From Gammaproteobacteria bacterium (lineage in GTDB: Bacteria; Pseudomonadota; Gammaproteobacteria; Pseudomonadales; Pseudohongiellaceae), in assembly GCA_009844085.1 (NCBI GenBank), contig VYCF01000014.1:1-64000 (forward strand): a stretch of DNA of 64,000 nt, in the 5' to 3' direction. This document shows, piece by piece, positions 1 to 7,304 of this stretch. Within the stretch, counting starts at the first letter, position 1. Every line of letters starts with the position of its first letter. The notes under the pieces were generated by a model. It made no database searches. It was not told the DNA's origin and saw nothing but the letters and a program-made list of their open reading frames with translations. Position numbers and translations under genes: made by a program.

Positions 1-42
1 CCGCTAAACCCCACGCCAACCACCGGCGACTCACGTTGTGCG
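1..42 (+). repeat. Partial copy C of the 134-nt palindromic repeat (cut by window edge)
   Basis: These 42 bases align without gaps to the last 42 bases of the full copy at 19057-19190. They share CCGCT at the start and GGCGACTCACxxTGTGC near the end. Between them lies a different arm sequence (AAACCCCACGCCAACC). In the full copies this arm pairs with an upstream arm, so the partner GGTTGGCGTGGGGTTT should lie just left of the window. The element ends 23 bases beyond the prmB stop codon. Confidence 0.7.
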
Positions 43-65
43 TAACCGACCATTTCTTATTTTGA

Positions 66-989
66 TTACGGCAAAGCACCTCTCGTCATTCCGCGCGAAG
101 CGGAGCGTAGTCGCGGAATCTCTTGGAGCTGTTCGGCGGTCAGGGCGCAGACGCCGGCGCCTCCGTGGTCGAATTCGAGCCAGAGGAAATTTGTGTTCGG
201 GAAGCGGTTTTCCAATTCTGTTGCGCTGTATCCGGTCTCAAGGATGAGCAGGCCGCCGGGATTGAGCCGCATTGCCGCCTGTTTGAGCAGGCGCTCGGCG
301 ATGTCGATGCCGTTTGTGCCGCCATCGAGTCCGAGGGCGGGCTCGTGGCTATATTCTTTCGGTAGTTGCGCCAGTTCTTCGGGGGATACATAGGGGGGAT
401 TGGCCAGGATCAGGTCGTAGCGGCCGCTCAATCCTTCGAACAGGTTCGCCTGCACTGCCGATACGCGCTCTTCCAGGTCGTGCAGACGAACGTTTTCCTG
501 CGCCAGATCGAGCGCTTCCGGGGATATGTCGGCAAGATCGACGCGGCAGGCGGGGAAGCGCAATGCGCAGGCGATGCCGATGCAGCCGCCGCCGCAGCAC
601 AGATCGAGCACGGCGGCGGATTCGCCGGTAAACCCGGGTTCAAAAAAAGGTTCGAAGCCGTTGTCGATCAATTCTGCTATCGGCGACCGGGGAACGAGAG
701 CGCGGGCGTCGCAGATTAATTCGTGTCCGGCGAACCAGGTCTTGCCGAGCAGATAGGCGGTGGGGACGCGCTGGCCGATGCGCGCCCGGACGAGTTTCTC
801 AAGCCTTTCGATTTCATCCTGTTCAAGTTTCCGGTCCTGTTGTGCGATCGACTGACGGAAATCGAGATCCAATGCGCCGAAAACCAGGAATACGGCCTCG
901 TCATGGACGTTGTCGACGCCATGACCGCAATGGACGCCGGCGCCCGCTAGGCGGTCGGCGAGTTGTTCGATACAGGACTGAAGGCGCAT
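66..989 (-). CDS. prmB: Ribosomal protein L3 glutamine N5-methyltransferase PrmB
   Basis: PrmB uses S-adenosylmethionine to methylate a glutamine side chain of ribosomal protein L3 in the cytoplasm. The 307-residue product has the N-terminal helical region of the PrmA/HemK group, an SAM-binding glycine motif (VLDLCCGGGCIGIA) and the diagnostic active-site motif NPPY. Length matches the E. coli protein (about 310). It diverges from folE with about 54 bases between starts. The normal C-terminus should end shortly after ALTAEQLQE. The last residues (IPRLRSASRGMTRGALP) and the stop are encoded by a dispersed palindromic repeat and the sequence after it, so the tail looks acquired by repeat insertion. 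PrmC is the closest alternative, but the N-terminal region fits PrmB better. Confidence 0.9.
   Translation of the reverse strand: MRLQSCIEQLADRLAGAGVHCGHGVDNVHDEAVFLVFGALDLDFRQSIAQQDRKLEQDEIERLEKLVRARIGQRVPTAYLLGKTWFAGHELICDARALVPRSPIAELIDNGFEPFFEPGFTGESAAVLDLCCGGGCIGIACALRFPACRVDLADISPEALDLAQENVRLHDLEERVSAVQANLFEGLSGRYDLILANPPYVSPEELAQLPKEYSHEPALGLDGGTNGIDIAERLLKQAAMRLNPGGLLILETGYSATELENRFPNTNFLWLEFDHGGAGVCALTAEQLQEIPRLRSASRGMTRGALP
84..122. repeat. 39-nt palindromic repeat R2, copy 1
   Basis: The element begins CGTCATTCCGCG and ends CGCGGAATCTC. ATTCCGCG and CGCGGAAT form a perfect 8-bp stem. It matches 34 of 39 positions of the reverse complement of 52582-52620. It lies inside the 3' end of prmB and encodes part of its C-terminal tail. 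Similar CGTCATTC...GAATCTC palindromes are common intergenic repeats in many bacteria, from general knowledge. Confidence 0.75.
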
Positions 990-1001
990 GCGGCATGATG
1001 A

Positions 1002-1031
1002 TATGATTGCGCGCTGGCTCGCGGCCAGCGA
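1002..1031 (+). promoter_or_regulatory. Possible folE -10 box and leader hairpin
   Basis: TATGAT at 1002-1007 is a plausible -10 hexamer, with only a weak CTGAAG -35 upstream. It is followed by a small hairpin (CGCTGG, loop CTCGCGG, CCAGCG) just before the folE start region. This is the only promoter-like signal seen in the divergent prmB-folE gap. Confidence 0.3.
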
Positions 1032-1043
1032 AAAGTACTTACG

Positions 1044-1604
1044 GTGTTGGCGGACATGCAGGAACTGGAAAAGGCTTATGCCTCGATTTTGAACGCGATC
1101 GGCGAAGATCCCGATCGCGACGGATTGCGGAAAACCCCTCGGCGCGCCGCGGAAGCGCTGAAGTTTCTGACGCGCGGCTATGGCCAGAACGTTGCCGATG
1201 TAGTCAACGAGGCGCTATATCCATCCACCACCGACGAGATGGTCATCGTCAAGAACATCGAGATGTACAGCATGTGCGAGCATCATCTGTTGCCTTTCAT
1301 CGGCAAGTGCCATGTGGCTTACGTGCCCGACGGCAAGGTGCTCGGCCTGTCGAAGATTGCCCGCATCGTCGATGTTTTCGCCCGCCGTTTGCAGATCCAG
1401 GAAAATCTCACCCAGGAGATCGCCAACTGCATCCAGGAAATCACCGGCGCCAAGGGCGTGGGCGTAATCGTCGAAGCGCAACACATGTGCATGATGATGC
1501 GCGGAGTGGAAAAGCAGAATTCGGTAATGACGACGTCCTGCATGCTCGGCGCTTTCCGCGCGCGAGTATCGACGCGGACGGAATTTCTGTCATTGCTCGG
1601 CTGA
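1044..1604 (+). CDS. folE: GTP cyclohydrolase I (FolE)
   Basis: FolE converts GTP to 7,8-dihydroneopterin triphosphate, the first step of tetrahydrofolate and pterin synthesis, as a cytosolic homodecamer. The product shows the family core: [19 protein letters not shown] near the N-terminus, the zinc ligand motif MCEHHLLPF, the [17 protein letters not shown] helix, and [10 protein letters not shown] with the third zinc cysteine. At 186 residues it is the short bacterial form. The start shown is a GTG. An ATG four codons on (1056) gives 182 residues and is equally plausible. The 3' end overlaps the convergent DUF4892 gene by 15 bases. Confidence 0.95.
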   Translation: MLADMQELEKAYASILNAIGEDPDRDGLRKTPRRAAEALKFLTRGYGQNVADVVNEALYPSTTDEMVIVKNIEMYSMCEHHLLPFIGKCHVAYVPDGKVLGLSKIARIVDVFARRLQIQENLTQEIANCIQEITGAKGVGVIVEAQHMCMMMRGVEKQNSVMTTSCMLGAFRARVSTRTEFLSLLG

Positions 1605-2507
1605 TTGCACGACCAGTTCGACTCTCTCGCCGCAATTCTCCGCCGCGCACAAGGGCGCCAACGGTCCCATGCCCCGGGCCGTGAGACGTTCGGCGTCGAT
1701 TCCTTGCTCCACCAGCGATTGCCGCACCGCGCTGGCGCGGGCCTCGCTGCGGGCCAGCAATTGTTCGAGATCGCCCTCCCCTTGCAGATGGGCGACAATG
1801 TACAGGCGCAGTGCCGAATCCAGCCGCAACAATTCCGCGACGGCATCCAGACCGGCGTCCTCCTCCAGCCGGTCGCCGGCGCCGAACGCCAGCCCCGGCG
1901 CGACGACGCCGCCGGCATCGCGCAGTTGTTCGAGCATGAACGCCGGACCGGCTTCGGCGGGGTTCGCGGCGCCGCCTTCGAGTTCGATGATTTCCAGATA
2001 TGCCAGCAACTGGCGGTTTATGCGGGTAATCACATAGGCCGAGACAAAAAACCGTCCGGGAGGCTCCGACCCCATCGCCAGGTAATACTGGTTTCGCACC
2101 GGCCCGTACAGAATGCGGTTGCCGAATATGTCATTGGCCCAATATTCACTGCTGCCGCAGGCGCGCCCGGCACAGGTGAACAATTCGCGATAGCCGCGCG
2201 ATCGCATCTGTTCGATGAGAAACTCGTACACGTCCTGACCGGAGAAGCCGCTTGCGACCTCGTAGAGTATCCGGGTCAGATTGCCCCGCACCCTTTCCGA
2301 GGCTTCCGGCGCCACCTGTCCGCGCGTGCTTTGCAGGCTGCCGAGCACTACCCGATAGTTGACGTCCCCGACATTCTCGAACTCGATGATTCCGGAATCG
2401 GGAAAGCCGCTGAACAGCGCATGATCGGCAGGGCCGCCCTGCTGGGCGCCGGCGCTGCCGGCCAACAATGTCAACAGGATTGTCGGTACAAGGTATCGGG
2501 CCTGCAT
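1590..2507 (-). CDS. DUF4892 protein with C-terminal OmpA-like region, probably periplasmic
   Basis: A Sec signal peptide (about residues 1-21, ending AGSAGAQ) is followed by a DUF4892-type domain with the motif [20 protein letters not shown] and [12 protein letters not shown]. The C-terminal third resembles an OmpA/MotB peptidoglycan-binding domain ([36 protein letters not shown]). I infer a periplasmic, envelope-associated protein; the biochemical role is unknown. It is the last gene of a gpsA-DUF4389-DUF4892 run, an order I associate with pseudomonads, where sixA often sits in between; sixA is absent here. Confidence 0.75.
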   Translation of the reverse strand: MQARYLVPTILLTLLAGSAGAQQGGPADHALFSGFPDSGIIEFENVGDVNYRVVLGSLQSTRGQVAPEASERVRGNLTRILYEVASGFSGQDVYEFLIEQMRSRGYRELFTCAGRACGSSEYWANDIFGNRILYGPVRNQYYLAMGSEPPGRFFVSAYVITRINRQLLAYLEIIELEGGAANPAEAGPAFMLEQLRDAGGVVAPGLAFGAGDRLEEDAGLDAVAELLRLDSALRLYIVAHLQGEGDLEQLLARSEARASAVRQSLVEQGIDAERLTARGMGPLAPLCAAENCGERVELVVQSAEQ

Positions 2508-2531
2508 GGCGGTTACCCCATATCTTGCATA

Positions 2532-2981
2532 TCAGCTCTTGGATTTGTCCGCTGCGGCCTTGCTTGACGAAGTCTTCTTGCGAGTGGCTTTCTTCGGCGG
2601 CGCTTTCGGCGCCTCTTCCTCGGCGGGCGCTTCTTCAGTAACGGTTTCCGGCCCGGACGCGGTTTCTTCCTCGTCGGCCGCTACCGTGTCTTCGAGTTCC
2701 GCGACACGGGGAAACTCGGAGAATGGGAACGGCCTCTGTTCCCTGTTCCAGCTTGCGAACAGCAGTATCTCGCGAACGTATTCGGCCAGGGCCGCCGCCA
2801 GACCGCGCAGATTGCGGTTTTCCTCGCCGGTAAAAATCGTGAATACGGCCTGGACAACTCCAAGTATGATCGCCAGCGGCCCGACAATCAGCGCAAAAAT
2901 GAGCAGGAACAGGACGACAAATACGACCCGGCCCCAGATCGCCGGGTCTTTCCACGGACTTGCATTCGAATTTTCCGACAT
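2532..2981 (-). CDS. DUF4389 membrane protein with charged Lys/Ala-rich tail
   Basis: The first 90 residues fit DUF4389: a hydrophobic double span (about 17-55, VVFVVLFLLIFALIVGPLAI) and the conserved RNLRGLAAALAEYVREIL helix with the downstream RPFPFSEFP. The final 50 residues are unusual: an acidic stretch (AADEEETASGPETVTEEAPAEEE) followed by a basic, low-complexity tail (KKATRKKTSSSKAAADKSKS) like histone H1 tails. An AGGA ribosome-binding site precedes the ATG. It follows gpsA by 45 bases and is probably co-transcribed with it. Function unknown. Confidence 0.75.
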   Translation of the reverse strand: MSENSNASPWKDPAIWGRVVFVVLFLLIFALIVGPLAIILGVVQAVFTIFTGEENRNLRGLAAALAEYVREILLFASWNREQRPFPFSEFPRVAELEDTVAADEEETASGPETVTEEAPAEEEAPKAPPKKATRKKTSSSKAAADKSKS

Positions 2982-3026
2982 ATCCTCGCCTCAAACCGAT
3001 AATCTCGTCCCAATCGCCGGAACGAC

Positions 3027-4076
3027 TCAATCCGTATTGTTGCACCGCAGGGTCTTGTCCTCAATGGCGGCGAACTCCACGTCGAGCGCCTGTTCGCTGA
3101 GCATCAGCGAGGACAGGATGTTCTTGATGGATTCCCGCTCGAAGATGATTCGATACAGGCCGTTTGCCAGCGGCATGTAAACACCGAGTTCCTCGGCCTT
3201 CCGGGCTACCAGTTTAACCGTGTTGACGCCTTCCGCAACCTGTCCCACTTCCTCCGCGGCCGCTTCGATGTTCTTGCCCTGGCCGAGGGCGAATCCGATC
3301 CGGTAGTTGCGGCTCAACGGCGTGGAACTCGTCACTACCAGGTCGCCGACCCCGGACAGGCCGAGAAAGGTCATCGGGTCGGCGCCGAGCTCGCGTCCGA
3401 ACCGGGCCATTTCCGTCAGCGCCCGGGTCACCAGCATGCTGTTGGTATTGTGGCCCATGCCCAGGGCGGCGGCGATGCCGGCGATAATGGCGTAGATGTT
3501 CTTCAACGAGCCGCCGAGTTCCACGCCGAGCATGTCGTCGTTGGTATAGACCCGGAAGGACTCCGACCGCAGCAAGGTGCGCACATTCTCACGCACCTCC
3601 TCGTCGTCGCTGGCGATGACGGTTCCGGTCAGGTGACCCGCGGCGATCTCCCGGGCCAGATTGGGACCGCTGAGCACGCCGACTCGCGCCCGGGGAGCCT
3701 CCTGCCGCAAGATCTGGCTCATGAGCATGAAGCTCCCCGCCTCGATGCCCTTGGTGCCGCTGACCAGCATGGCGTCCGGCGAGACGTGAGGAACCATTTC
3801 GCGCAGGACAGCACGAAAGCCGTCGCTCGGAACGGCAATGAAGATCAATCCCGCGCCGTCGACCGCGGCGGACATGTCCTCCACCGCCACCACCCGCGAG
3901 TCGATTTCGTAGCCGGGGAGATATTGCGGGTTTTCACGCAGATCGTTGACGTCGCGCGCCAGTTCGTCGCTGCGCATCCAGAAGCCGACTTCACAGCCGT
4001 TTTTCGCTGTGATGTTGGCGATAACGGTGCCGAAACTGCCACCTCCGATCACCGCGACCTTGTCAATTTGGTTCAC
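3027..4076 (-). CDS. gpsA: Glycerol-3-phosphate dehydrogenase [NAD(P)+]
   Basis: GpsA reduces dihydroxyacetone phosphate to sn-glycerol 3-phosphate for phospholipid synthesis. The product has an N-terminal Rossmann motif (VAVIGGGSFGTVIA), the NAD-domain segment FIAVPSDGFRAVL, the VSGTKGIE and VGVLSGPNLAREIA motifs, and the catalytic lysine segment GGSLKNIYAI. I chose the GTG at 4076 (349 residues) over an upstream GTG at 4097 because AGAGGGG lies at normal spacing before it and the protein then starts at the family position. It heads the group with the DUF4389 and DUF4892 genes. Confidence 0.95.
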   Translation of the reverse strand: MNQIDKVAVIGGGSFGTVIANITAKNGCEVGFWMRSDELARDVNDLRENPQYLPGYEIDSRVVAVEDMSAAVDGAGLIFIAVPSDGFRAVLREMVPHVSPDAMLVSGTKGIEAGSFMLMSQILRQEAPRARVGVLSGPNLAREIAAGHLTGTVIASDDEEVRENVRTLLRSESFRVYTNDDMLGVELGGSLKNIYAIIAGIAAALGMGHNTNSMLVTRALTEMARFGRELGADPMTFLGLSGVGDLVVTSSTPLSRNYRIGFALGQGKNIEAAAEEVGQVAEGVNTVKLVARKAEELGVYMPLANGLYRIIFERESIKNILSSLMLSEQALDVEFAAIEDKTLRCNNTD

Positions 4077-4148
4077 GGCATCCCCTCTGCTCCGCACTCA
4101 TGATAGCCGTTATGCGACCTATATCGAAATCGATGCACCATGCTTGCA

Positions 4149-4172
4149 CGTCATCCTGCGCGCAGAATGACG
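4149..4172. repeat. Short R2-like palindrome
   Basis: CGTCATCCTGCG followed by CGCAGAATGACG is a near-perfect 24-nt palindrome with the same outer bases as the 39-nt repeat R2 but without its central loop. It sits in the gpsA upstream region, 12 bases from the larger repeat A. Confidence 0.55.
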
Positions 4173-4184
4173 ACACATCGGGTC

Positions 4185-4318
4185 TGCACAATGCGAGTCG
4201 CCGTCGGCTGGCTCCGGGTTCAGCGGGCGTCCTCGACATGGATGTCGAGGCCGAAGCGTACAGGGATGTATTCACAGCGTCCGCTGCACCCGGAGCCAGC
4301 CGGCGGCGACGGATCGAA
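4185..4318 (-). repeat. 134-nt palindromic repeat, full copy A
   Basis: Read on the minus strand, it aligns without gaps to 19057-19190 (105 of 134 positions identical by hand). Conserved parts are the outer stem GTCGCCG/CGGCGAC and a core with two small CATCC-loop hairpins. The variable arm CGGCTGGCTCCGGGT pairs perfectly over 15 bp with ACCCGGAGCCAGCCG. The element begins 17 bases after the nuoN stop codon, so it would form a long hairpin at the 3' end of the nuo transcript. Confidence 0.85.
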
Positions 4319-4335
4319 TCCACGGACTCAACCCG

Positions 4336-5808
4336 TCAAAGTGCTATGGCCTGAATGAGGTTCATCAGCGAAGCCGGATACACGCCGAACAGGACAAGCA
4401 GCATGAACAGCACGAGCACGACCGAAAAAGCGGCATTTCCCTCACGCAACTCCGGCGCGTCCGCCGGTTCCGGCAACAACATACGATAGACGATGCGCAG
4501 GTAGTAATACAGACCTATGCCGCTGCCGACGACCAGGGCGGCGAGCAACAGCCACAATCCCGATTCCACCCCCGCCAGCACCAGGTAGAACTTGCCGATG
4601 AAGCCCGCGGTCAAGGGAATCCCCGCCAGCGAGAGCAACATGCCGGTGAACGCGGCCGCCAGCCAGGGCCGCCGCCAGAACATGCCCTGGTAGTCGCTGA
4701 TGCTGTCTCTTTCCTGCGCGTCCGACGACAACAACGAGACGACGCCGAAGGCGCCGAGGGTCATGATCACATAGGCGAACAGATAGAAGCTCACCGCTTC
4801 GACGCTGATCGGGCCTTCGGCGTAAAAAGCGGCGATGATCGCGATCAGCAGGTAACCCATGTGGGCGATCGAGGAATAGGCGAGTATTCGCTTCAGATTG
4901 TCCTGCAACAACGCGAGCAGGTTGCCGGCGACGATGGAAAGCAGCGCCAGCAGGGAGAATACGACTGCCACCGGGGCGATGCCGAGAGTCCTGGTTTCCA
5001 CCACCACGCGCAACAGCACGATGAATACGGCAATCTTGCCGATCGTCGCCAGATAGGCGGTCGCCGGCGCCGGCGCGCCCTGGTAGACGTCCGGAGTCCA
5101 GATATGGAATGGGAACAGGGATAACTTGAAAGCCACGCCCGCGGAAATCAGCAGCAGCGCGACCACGGAAATTCCGATACCCGGCCCCGCCGGCAATCCT
5201 TCCAGCCCGGCAAAGCTGAGACTGCCGGTCTCGGCATAGACCAGGGCCACGCCAAAGAGGATCATGGCAGTGGAAACCGCTGAAAGGATCAGGTACTTGA
5301 CCGCCGATTCGAGCGCGTGACCGTTCGGCGCACGCTCGCTTTGCACGGGATAGGCCAACATGCCGTAAAGCGACATGCTCAAGGTTTCCAGGCCCAGCAA
5401 CAGGCTGGCGAAATGATTGGCGCCGGCGAGCACTACCGCCCCGAGCGTAGCCAACAGCAGCAACAGCAGGAATTCCTCGCGCTGGTCGTCGAATTCGGCC
5501 CAGTAATTGTGACCGACGAGGCTGACGCCGATGGCGAGTGCGCAGATCAGCACGGTAAAGAACTGGGCGTACGGGTCCATCGTCAGCAATGGCATCGAAT
5601 CCGGCGCCGGGCCGGGCAGCAGGTTCATGGCGAGCAAGCCGGCGATCAACAGGCCGCCGACCGTCGAGCCGAGGATAAACGGATAATTTCGCTTCACGCC
5701 GATCGCCATCATGACCCAGATCGACGACGCGGTAACGGCAAGCAACGGCAACAGGGGGATCAGGTCCCCCGCGCTCATCGTGTAGCCGGCGTATTCAAGT
5801 GGCGTCAT
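4336..5808 (-). CDS. nuoN: NADH-quinone oxidoreductase subunit N
   Basis: This is an antiporter-like proton-pumping membrane subunit of complex I, about 14 transmembrane helices, 490 residues. The key charged residues of the family are present: Glu141 in GLETLSMSLYG and Lys228 in FKLSLFPFHIWTPD. It is the last gene of the operon; its ATG overlaps the nuoM TGA (ATGA). An internal Met11 is an alternative start closer to the E. coli N-terminus. A long palindromic repeat follows the stop and may act as terminator or 3' stabiliser. Confidence 0.95.
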   Translation of the reverse strand: MTPLEYAGYTMSAGDLIPLLPLLAVTASSIWVMMAIGVKRNYPFILGSTVGGLLIAGLLAMNLLPGPAPDSMPLLTMDPYAQFFTVLICALAIGVSLVGHNYWAEFDDQREEFLLLLLLATLGAVVLAGANHFASLLLGLETLSMSLYGMLAYPVQSERAPNGHALESAVKYLILSAVSTAMILFGVALVYAETGSLSFAGLEGLPAGPGIGISVVALLLISAGVAFKLSLFPFHIWTPDVYQGAPAPATAYLATIGKIAVFIVLLRVVVETRTLGIAPVAVVFSLLALLSIVAGNLLALLQDNLKRILAYSSIAHMGYLLIAIIAAFYAEGPISVEAVSFYLFAYVIMTLGAFGVVSLLSSDAQERDSISDYQGMFWRRPWLAAAFTGMLLSLAGIPLTAGFIGKFYLVLAGVESGLWLLLAALVVGSGIGLYYYLRIVYRMLLPEPADAPELREGNAAFSVVLVLFMLLVLFGVYPASLMNLIQAIAL

Positions 5809-7304
5809 GGCCGCAGCGCTCCAATCACGACATTGCCGGCCTGTCCCTCAAGCAGCGACTGCAGGGCCGGCGCGGAGAGATCGAGAAACGACTGCGGATA
5901 TACACCCATCCAGACCAGGCCCGCCATCATCGCGGCGTAATAAACCATTTCCCGGTTGTCCAGATCGAGCAGATGGCTGCCGTCGAATGCCTTGTCCGAA
6001 TACTTGCCGTGAAATACCTTCTGGATCACCCAAAGCGAATACACAGAGGCGAAGATCAGGCCGAAAGCGGAAACGATGGTCAGCACCTGGTTGGCCTGGA
6101 AGGCGCCCAGCAAGGCGAGGAATTCGCCGACGAAATTGCCCAGACCCGGCATGCCGAGCGCGGCGATGGAAAAGAACAGCGCCACGGCCGACATGCGCGG
6201 CACGCGGCCCCAGAAACCGCCCATTTCGAGCATGTTGCGGGTATGGATGCGATGTTGCAGCGCGCCGGCGAGCATGAACAAGGCGGCCGAGCTGAGCCCG
6301 TGGGCGAGCATCGTCATCACCGCGCCCTGCAGCGCCAGTTCATTCCAGGCGTAGACCCCGAGCGTGACGAAACCCATATGGCTGACGCTGGTATAGGCGA
6401 TCAGCCGCTTGAAGTCCGCCTGGGCGAAAGCGACCTTGGCGCAATACAGGATGCTGACGGCGGCCAGCGTCATGGCGACGGGCGCAAACTCCGCGGCGGC
6501 CGTCGGAAACAGGGGCACGGCGAAACGCACCAGGCCATAGGCTCCGGTCTTGAGCAGGACGCCGGCGAGGATGATGCTGCCCGCGCTCGGCGCCTGGCTA
6601 TGAGCGTCCGGCAGCCAGTTGTGGAAAGGCACGCTCGGCAACTTGGTGGCGAAACCGATGAAGAATCCGAGCATGACCCACATTTCCATGCTTCGGTTCA
6701 TGCCCACGTTGAGCAGGTCCTGGTACGCGAAACTGAAAAAGCCGAATTGCAGATAGTGGAACCAGGCCAGCACGACGATGGAGACCAGCATGATCAGGCC
6801 GCTCACCTGGGTGAATATGAAGAACTTCTTCGCCGCGTAGAACTTGTTCTCGTGCCCCCAGATCGCGATGATGAAATACATCGGGATCAGCATCACTTCC
6901 CAGAAGAAAAAGAACAGGAACAGATCGAGCGCGGTGAATACGCCGACCACCCCGGCCAGCGTCCAGAGCAGGTTGAAATAGAAGAAACCGCTGCGATAGT
7001 TGATTTCCGACCAGGCCGAGCCTACCGCGACGATGCCGAGGAAGGCCGTCAGCAGAAGCAGCAGCAAGGCAAAGCCGTCGGCCGCGAAATGCAGGGCGAT
7101 GCCGAAGCGCGGCAGCCAGGCGTGATTGTATGCGGCCAGCCAGCCGTCCTCGGGAGCGGCGCCGAGCAGACTGAGCATCATTAGCAATTCGAGCGTCAGC
7201 ACCGCCAGCGCAACCCAGCGCGGCCACGCGGGATCGATCCGCTCGCTGAACCAGGCCAGCAGTCCGCCGACGAACAGGAGCGCGATGAGCCAGGTCAGGA
7301 TCAC
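5805..7304 (-). CDS. nuoM: NADH-quinone oxidoreductase subunit M
   Basis: This is the second antiporter-like proton-pumping subunit of complex I, 499 residues and almost entirely hydrophobic. Functional charges are visible: Glu136 in FFFFWEVMLIP, Lys221 in ATKLPSVPFHNWLPDAHS, and a further Lys252 in LLKTGAYGL. It starts with GTG, which overlaps the nuoL stop (GTGA), so translation is probably coupled. Confidence 0.96.
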   Translation of the reverse strand: MILTWLIALLFVGGLLAWFSERIDPAWPRWVALAVLTLELLMMLSLLGAAPEDGWLAAYNHAWLPRFGIALHFAADGFALLLLLLTAFLGIVAVGSAWSEINYRSGFFYFNLLWTLAGVVGVFTALDLFLFFFFWEVMLIPMYFIIAIWGHENKFYAAKKFFIFTQVSGLIMLVSIVVLAWFHYLQFGFFSFAYQDLLNVGMNRSMEMWVMLGFFIGFATKLPSVPFHNWLPDAHSQAPSAGSIILAGVLLKTGAYGLVRFAVPLFPTAAAEFAPVAMTLAAVSILYCAKVAFAQADFKRLIAYTSVSHMGFVTLGVYAWNELALQGAVMTMLAHGLSSAALFMLAGALQHRIHTRNMLEMGGFWGRVPRMSAVALFFSIAALGMPGLGNFVGEFLALLGAFQANQVLTIVSAFGLIFASVYSLWVIQKVFHGKYSDKAFDGSHLLDLDNREMVYYAAMMAGLVWMGVYPQSFLDLSAPALQSLLEGQAGNVVIGALRP

